Shown: piece by piece, positions 6,658-10,307 of the stretch
Layout: each line of letters opens with the position of its first letter
Numbering within the stretch: position 1 is the first letter of the stretch
Assembly: GCA_020833205.1 (NCBI GenBank)
Contig: JAJHQT010000029.1
Span: 1-10,307, forward strand
Length of the DNA stretch: 10,307 bases
From: Pyrobaculum sp.
GTDB taxonomy: Archaea; Thermoproteota; Thermoprotei; Thermoproteales; Thermoproteaceae
Reading direction: 5' to 3'
The notes under the pieces: model-generated
What the model was told of the DNA's origin: nothing
The model's input: only the letters and a program-made list of their open reading frames with translations
Database searches by the model: none
Made by a program: the position numbers and the translations under genes

Positions 6658-7251
6658 GGCCACCCGTTTTACGAGAAGAGACGCCAGAGCCAGCTTCTTC
6701 CTCTTCACCACGTCGTCTCTTTTCAGAACTACGTGGGGATAGAAGCCGGATATCGTAATCTCTTTCGCGCCCATGTAGTACGCCAGGTAGACGGCCCTGT
6801 CGCCGTCTGTGAAGCCCGATATGTTGAAGGTGCAACCCCGCGGCCAGCTCTGCACAGTGTACACCCAGGGCCCGCGCGGCACCCGCCAGTAGTTGTCGCC
6901 GTGGACGTGCACCACCGCCGACCTGCCCAGCCACACGCCGTCCGGCTCGAAGTCTAAGTCGCTCACCACCACGTCCGCCCTCACGTTGCGCCGCTCCAGC
7001 TTCCTTGCCGTGTAGCCCTCCACGGCCACGACCACGGAGCCGCTGGCCAACCTCTCGAAGGGGGGCATATACACCACGGGGCTACTCCAGTCGAAATCTC
7101 GCAACGTGTCTATCGAAACGCCGCCTAGACTGGCGGCAACCCCCGCCGCCTCCTCGTCTCTGTGGAAGGACAACTCCGGAAGTAGCCTAGTGGCTAGCCG
7201 CATCACGTAAAGCCACTCCAGAGGCTCAAACACGACAGGCCTGCAGGTCAC
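6631..7251 (-). CDS. mptE: MptE-like 6-hydroxymethyl-7,8-dihydropterin pyrophosphokinase (DUF115 family)
   Basis: This 206-residue protein shows the archaeal MptE/DUF115 motifs in order: ADVVVSDLD at 92-100 (the acidic metal/ATP site), VVHVHGDN at 113-120, and SGFTDGDRAVYLAYYMGAKEITISG at about 145-169, the last being the most diagnostic stretch. Known members transfer pyrophosphate from ATP to 6-hydroxymethyl-dihydropterin, an early step toward methanopterin-type or folate-like C1 carriers. In a non-methanogenic crenarchaeon the product would feed its own tetrahydropterin cofactor, which is an inference. The GTG start overlaps the dtdA stop by 4 bases (GTGA), with a G-rich stretch upstream. 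The last 27 bases overlap the convergent 91-residue gene. The symbol is by family match and not by proven activity. Confidence 0.82.
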   Translation of the reverse strand: MTCRPVVFEPLEWLYVMRLATRLLPELSFHRDEEAAGVAASLGGVSIDTLRDFDWSSPVVYMPPFERLASGSVVVAVEGYTARKLERRNVRADVVVSDLDFEPDGVWLGRSAVVHVHGDNYWRVPRGPWVYTVQSWPRGCTFNISGFTDGDRAVYLAYYMGAKEITISGFYPHVVLKRDDVVKRKKLALASLLVKRVALRVSVGFL

Positions 7252-8006
7252 CCCTTCAGCACAACCTCCACCCCCTGGCTCCTGAGAAACTCCACAACCT
7301 CGCCCCGGGTGGGGTTTTTCACGTTTTTCCTAAAAACAACAGCCTTTTTTACCGGCGCGGTGTGCTTCCTGTAGGCGGTCTTGACCGCCTCTAGAGTTAT
7401 CTCCACGTATTTAGGCACCACATGGCCCAGGTCCACCTCGCCCCTCAACACCATGTCTGCAACCGTCACGTAATGCAGATCTCCCACCACCATAGCAGGC
7501 GGGTTCTCAGGCAGGCCGCCGCCCAGCGCCTCCTCAACGGAGTGGAGAAGGACGCCAACCGCTTTTCTGTCTCTCCACTCACCCTCTGTACTACCCACTT
7601 CTACAAATGTGGCAGACACCGCCGAGGTGTTTGGAGGGTGGTGAGTGGCTTCAAAGGCGCAGGTAAACGGCTCATATGCATACTTACATAGAGCTCTAAA
7701 GACGGCAGAGACGAGGTGGGGATTCGAGACAGACACGTCGGGCCACGTCCCCGGCGTGTGGACGGTAAAAATAGGCTTCGGATTGCTCATCTCATGCCTA
7801 GAGATAAAGACGGCGTATCTCCCCAAGTCCGCCAAGACGTCTTCTCTGTCGAACTCTGTAGAGTCCCCCCTATGCACCACCACTGGGAGGTCCCTGTATT
7901 TTCTAATCTCCACCTCGCCCCGCGTCTCCACAAGCGGAGCCTCTTTCAACAAGTCGAAAAAGGTACGCGAGACCGGATCCCCCAGCGAAAGCACTAATAC
8001 ATACAC
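7248..8006 (-). CDS. dtdA: D-aminoacyl-tRNA deacylase, archaeal/plant type (Dtd2)
   Basis: This 252-residue protein removes D-amino acids wrongly attached to tRNA. DtdA motifs appear in order: FISRHEMSNPKPIFTVHTPG at 68-86 (family SRHxS...TVHxPG), FEATHHPPN at 118-126 (FEATHHGPT in most members), VEVGSTEGEWRD at 135-146, and a glycine-rich HY motif seen here as VVGDLHYVTV at 173-182, where the family usually has GGGHY. These variations are modest and the protein is probably active. The start is GTG, because no ATG lies near the family N-terminus (YVLVLSLGDPVS). An A/T box 20-26 bases upstream, inside the end of the dehydrogenase gene, suggests its own leaderless promoter. The stop overlaps mptE by 4 bases. 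Confidence 0.9.
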   Translation of the reverse strand: MYVLVLSLGDPVSRTFFDLLKEAPLVETRGEVEIRKYRDLPVVVHRGDSTEFDREDVLADLGRYAVFISRHEMSNPKPIFTVHTPGTWPDVSVSNPHLVSAVFRALCKYAYEPFTCAFEATHHPPNTSAVSATFVEVGSTEGEWRDRKAVGVLLHSVEEALGGGLPENPPAMVVGDLHYVTVADMVLRGEVDLGHVVPKYVEITLEAVKTAYRKHTAPVKKAVVFRKNVKNPTRGEVVEFLRSQGVEVVLKG

Positions 8007-8032
8007 TGGAGGAAAAAACTAGGGGATTAAAA
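8007..8032 (-). promoter_or_regulatory. Likely dtdA promoter and T-rich run between dehydrogenase and dtdA
   Basis: On the minus strand TTTTAAT (8032-8026) lies 20-26 bases before the dtdA GTG, the spacing seen for the other A/T boxes here, and it sits in the last codons of the upstream dehydrogenase gene. Just after that gene's TAG is a run of six T (8018-8013), the kind of T-tract at which archaeal RNA polymerase often stops. So dtdA-mptE may be transcribed separately from the upstream pair, although read-through is equally possible over the 12-base gap. Confidence 0.4.
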
Positions 8033-8987
8033 CAGCTCTCCCAAAGACGACGCCGCGTTCCATATCTTCGTGAGCCTTGGCGGCATCTTCCAACCTGTAC
8101 TCCACATAGAAGGGCTTTATGAGACCTCTCTTCAACAAATCAAGCGCCTCGTAGATGTCCCAAGGCCTAAAGGCCATGCTTCCAATGACCTTTACCTGCC
8201 GCAGGATAATCAAGGCGGGGCTTATCAAAGCCTTCTCGCCCGTGACGTTCCCTATCACCACCACTACCCCATTCCTCTTTACCAGCTTCAAAGACCTCTC
8301 TAAAGTGGGGCTCCCCACGGTATCCACAACCACGTCGAAATCCTTATCGCCCTCCTCCGCCGTCTTTATACCCAGCTCCGACAACACCTTAGCCTTCTCA
8401 CGCGACCTCGTAGAGACATACACCTCCCCACCCCTCACCTTGGCAAGTTGCGCTATGTAGAGGCCGGTGCCCCCCGCCCCAACCACCAAGACCCTCTTCC
8501 CATCCACATCCACATGTCTAAGAGCGTAGACAGCAGTAGAAAGCGGACAGGTGGCAACGACGGCGGCTCTTGGATCCACCCCGTGGAACGGATGCACAAA
8601 GCTGGCAGGCAACAACACATACTCCGCATACGTACCATTGCGAGACTCCCCCAGAAGCTCCGCATTTCTACACAAATTCTCCAACCCCCTCCGGCAGTAT
8701 TCACACGTGCTGTCGTATACAGCCGAAAGAAACACCATAGCACCAACCAACTCCTTCTCAACGCCCGGCCCCACCTCCACCACCCTCCCAACCCCCTCGT
8801 GGCCAGGCACCACAAGCGGCTTTACGTGAGGAAACGCACCTTTACGCACCACCTAATCCCTGCCGCAGACACCCGCCGCCTCGATCTTCACAACCACCTC
8901 CCCAGGCCCCGGCCTAGGATCAGGCAGATCTGTATACTGCAAAGCCTCGCGCGGCTCCCCAAACTTAACCAGCTGTACCGCCCTCAC
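8019..8987 (-). pseudogene. Zinc-dependent MDR alcohol dehydrogenase / acryloyl-CoA reductase-like, interrupted by in-frame TAG at codon 45
   Basis: Starting at GTG 8987, 44 codons read as a normal MDR N-terminus (MRAVQLVKFGEPRE..., GPGEVVVKIEAAGVCGRD). A TAG then occurs at 8855-8853, and the same frame continues for 277 codons to the TAG at 8019. Counting the TAG as residue 45, the full 322-residue frame contains Cys41 (catalytic zinc ligand), GHEG at 62-65, a structural-zinc cluster D92-C95-C98-C106 with Asp in place of the first Cys, Cys147, and the NAD(P) motif GAGGTG at 170-175. In homologues I recall a Leu at the TAG position, so a TTG-to-TAG change would explain it. If translation restarted at GTG 8852, the product would lack the first strands and Cys41. 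The segments DTVGSPTLERSLK and IKPF resemble acryloyl-CoA reductases as well as alcohol dehydrogenases. The start overlaps the acyl-CoA synthetase stop by 4 bases. Confidence 0.75.
8853..8855 (-). other. In-frame TAG codon inside the dehydrogenase frame
   Basis: The codons around it read Cys-Gly-Arg-Asp, TAG, Val-Val-Arg-Lys-Gly, matching continuous MDR family sequence on both sides without frame change. Two GTG codons follow at once (TAG GTG GTG) and could allow restart. TAG also ends the antiporter, the 115-residue gene, cutA, mptE and the dehydrogenase itself, so it is an ordinary stop in this genome. Confidence 0.85.
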
Positions 8988-10307
8988 CTCAACACCCCCT
9001 TAAACTGCTCCTTCAAAACCTTCTTGTCTATCTTGCCCGTGCCCGTCAGCGGCAGTTGCTGCACGAAGATCACCCTGTCCGGCAACCACCACTTCGGTAT
9101 CTTGCCCGCCTCCACAAACTTCTCAAGGTGCTTTATTATGTCCTGCCAAGTAGCCGACGCGCCGGGCTTCAGGATCACCACGGCGACAGGCCTCTCGCCC
9201 CACTTCTCATGCGGCACCCCAATCACCGCCACCTGCGCCACGGCTGGGTGCGTAGCTATGAGATCCTCAAGCTGTAGAGACGAAATCCACTCCCCGCCCG
9301 ACTTAATCACGTCCTTAGCTCTGTCTACGATACGGACGCGGCCGTCGGGAAGCCACACGGCGACGTCACCTGTGTGGAACCAGCCGCCTTTCCACGCCTC
9401 CTTGGTCTTCTCCGGGTCGCCTAGGTACTCAGGGGTCACCCAGGGAGACCTCACCACGATTTCACCCATAGTTTTCCCGTCCCGGGGGACAGGGTTCAAG
9501 TTCTCGTCGGCAACCATCAAGTCCACTAGCGGTATTGGGAGGCCGGTCGCGGTGAGCAGGTTGTAGTACTCCTCCACGTCTTCCGGCATCTTTTCCGTAG
9601 GTCTAAAGAAGCCCAGCGTTAAAATCGGCGCAGTCTCCGTCATGCCGTAGCCGACTCTCGGGATGAACCCCGCCTCGGCGGTCTTCCTAGCCAGCTCCTT
9701 GGGCAACGCGGCGCCGCCGACCACGAACATAGGCTTAACCTCTCTGATCTTCGCCAGATACCTCGGTAGCTCTGGGGCCGTCAGCAACATGTACAACATG
9801 GTGGGGACGCCAGCCAGCGCCTTGACCTCCTCCTCCGCGACCAGCTTCACCGTGTGGTTCGGGTCGAAGCGGCCTGGGTAGATCTGCCGCCACCCCAACA
9901 GGGCAAAGGTCCAGGGGGTACCCCAACCATGGACATGGAACATCGGAACCAGCTGGAGGAAGGTGCATGGCTTCTCCGCGCATTCGGGTCTGGCGAAGCC
10001 TCTGTAGCCGGCGAAGGCTATCGCTGAGGTGAGGGTGTGTAGCGTCAGTGCTCTGTGGGTGAAGTAGGCGCCTTTTGGTTTGCCTGTGGTGCCGCTGGTG
10101 TAGCCTATTGTGGCGACTGTGTCCTCGCTGGTTTCTGGGAGCGGCCTTGGCTGTCCTTGTTTTATCACGTCTTCTATTTTGGGGTCTTTTGTGGCTGGGC
10201 CGAGCCCGTCTGAGATCTGTATGTAGATCTGGACGGTTTTTAGGTGGGGTTTGAGCTTCTCCACGAGTGGTGCAAAGTCTCTGTGGTAGATGAGCGCCTT
10301 GTCTCTG
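8984..10307 (-). CDS. AMP-forming acyl-CoA synthetase (ANL superfamily), N-terminus cut by window edge
   Basis: The last 440 residues are visible and the frame is open to the right edge. The true start lies outside, and about 100 residues are probably missing by comparison with usual family lengths. Adenylate-forming motifs appear in order, numbered in the visible fragment: YTSGTTGKPKG at 69-79 (phosphate loop), FHVHGW at 123-128, YGMTET at 220-225, GWFHTGD at 308-314 with the ATP-ribose Asp, DRAKD at 328-332 (hinge), and LTGTGKIDK at 420-428 with catalytic Lys425. The enzyme activates a carboxylic acid with ATP and transfers it to CoA. FHVHGW is typical of medium-chain and related ligases, and crenarchaeal 4-hydroxybutyrate-CoA ligases belong to this broad group, but the substrate is not set by the sequence seen. 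Its TGA stop overlaps the dehydrogenase GTG by 4 bases, so the two are likely coupled. Confidence 0.92.
   Translation of the reverse strand, partial: RDKALIYHRDFAPLVEKLKPHLKTVQIYIQISDGLGPATKDPKIEDVIKQGQPRPLPETSEDTVATIGYTSGTTGKPKGAYFTHRALTLHTLTSAIAFAGYRGFARPECAEKPCTFLQLVPMFHVHGWGTPWTFALLGWRQIYPGRFDPNHTVKLVAEEEVKALAGVPTMLYMLLTAPELPRYLAKIREVKPMFVVGGAALPKELARKTAEAGFIPRVGYGMTETAPILTLGFFRPTEKMPEDVEEYYNLLTATGLPIPLVDLMVADENLNPVPRDGKTMGEIVVRSPWVTPEYLGDPEKTKEAWKGGWFHTGDVAVWLPDGRVRIVDRAKDVIKSGGEWISSLQLEDLIATHPAVAQVAVIGVPHEKWGERPVAVVILKPGASATWQDIIKHLEKFVEAGKIPKWWLPDRVIFVQQLPLTGTGKIDKKVLKEQFKGVLR

Noticed and set aside
8853..8855. TAG read as pyrrolysine
   Set aside because: TAG serves as the normal stop of at least five genes in the window, the enzyme family has no special residue at this place, and the position is normally an ordinary hydrophobic residue.
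8448..9566. Long 372-codon open frame on the plus strand
   Set aside because: It lies antisense to the dehydrogenase and the acyl-CoA synthetase, both with clear family motifs. Its product is rich in His, Pro, Arg and Ser with no recognisable domain, so it is a composition shadow.

Overview
The window looks like a thermophilic crenarchaeal chromosome, most likely Pyrobaculum or another Thermoproteales. The reasons are the gene families (archaeal AlaX, DtdA, archaeal-type phosphoglycerate mutase, MptE-like pterin kinase), very tight packing with 1-11 bp overlaps, GTG starts, and A/T-rich boxes placed 20-28 bases upstream of start codons. That spacing is typical of leaderless archaeal transcripts. 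The genus is inferred from overall likeness and was not tested by a search. No rRNA, tRNA, CRISPR array or insertion sequence was seen, and no gap between genes exceeds about 110 bases.

Layout, left to right. The 3' end of a threonine ammonia-lyase with an ACT domain (1-305) is followed by alaX (333-1049), which overlaps a CPA2-type cation/proton antiporter (1046-2557) by 4 bases. A small helical orphan on the minus strand (2525-2872) runs tail-to-tail into the antiporter. It shares a compact divergent promoter region with a 321-residue orphan carrying a four-cysteine cluster (2947-3912). An HD-domain phosphohydrolase (3902-4723, minus) is divergent from the plus-strand run cutA (4831-5154), apgM (5147-6382) and a 91-residue orphan (6382-6657). 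The rest is minus strand: a truncated acyl-CoA synthetase (8984 to the right edge), a zinc MDR dehydrogenase (8019-8987), dtdA (7248-8006) and an mptE-like gene (6631-7251).

The set is mostly housekeeping: amino-acid metabolism, tRNA proofreading (AlaX for mischarged alanyl-tRNA-type products, DtdA for D-aminoacyl-tRNA), glycolysis/gluconeogenesis and pterin cofactor synthesis. The acyl-CoA synthetase and dehydrogenase overlap by 4 bases and probably work on the same CoA-linked or carboxylate pathway. dtdA and mptE also overlap by 4 bases and seem to have their own promoter inside the end of the dehydrogenase gene.

The most notable observation is that the dehydrogenase reading frame is complete except for one in-frame TAG at codon 45, straight after the catalytic Cys-Gly-Arg-Asp segment. 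All downstream family motifs are intact. This is either a recent nonsense mutation, a sequencing error, or much less likely a recoding or restart event. No clear novel multi-gene system was found. The best unexplained proteins are the four-cysteine orphan, the 91-residue protein coupled to apgM, and the 115-residue helical protein.
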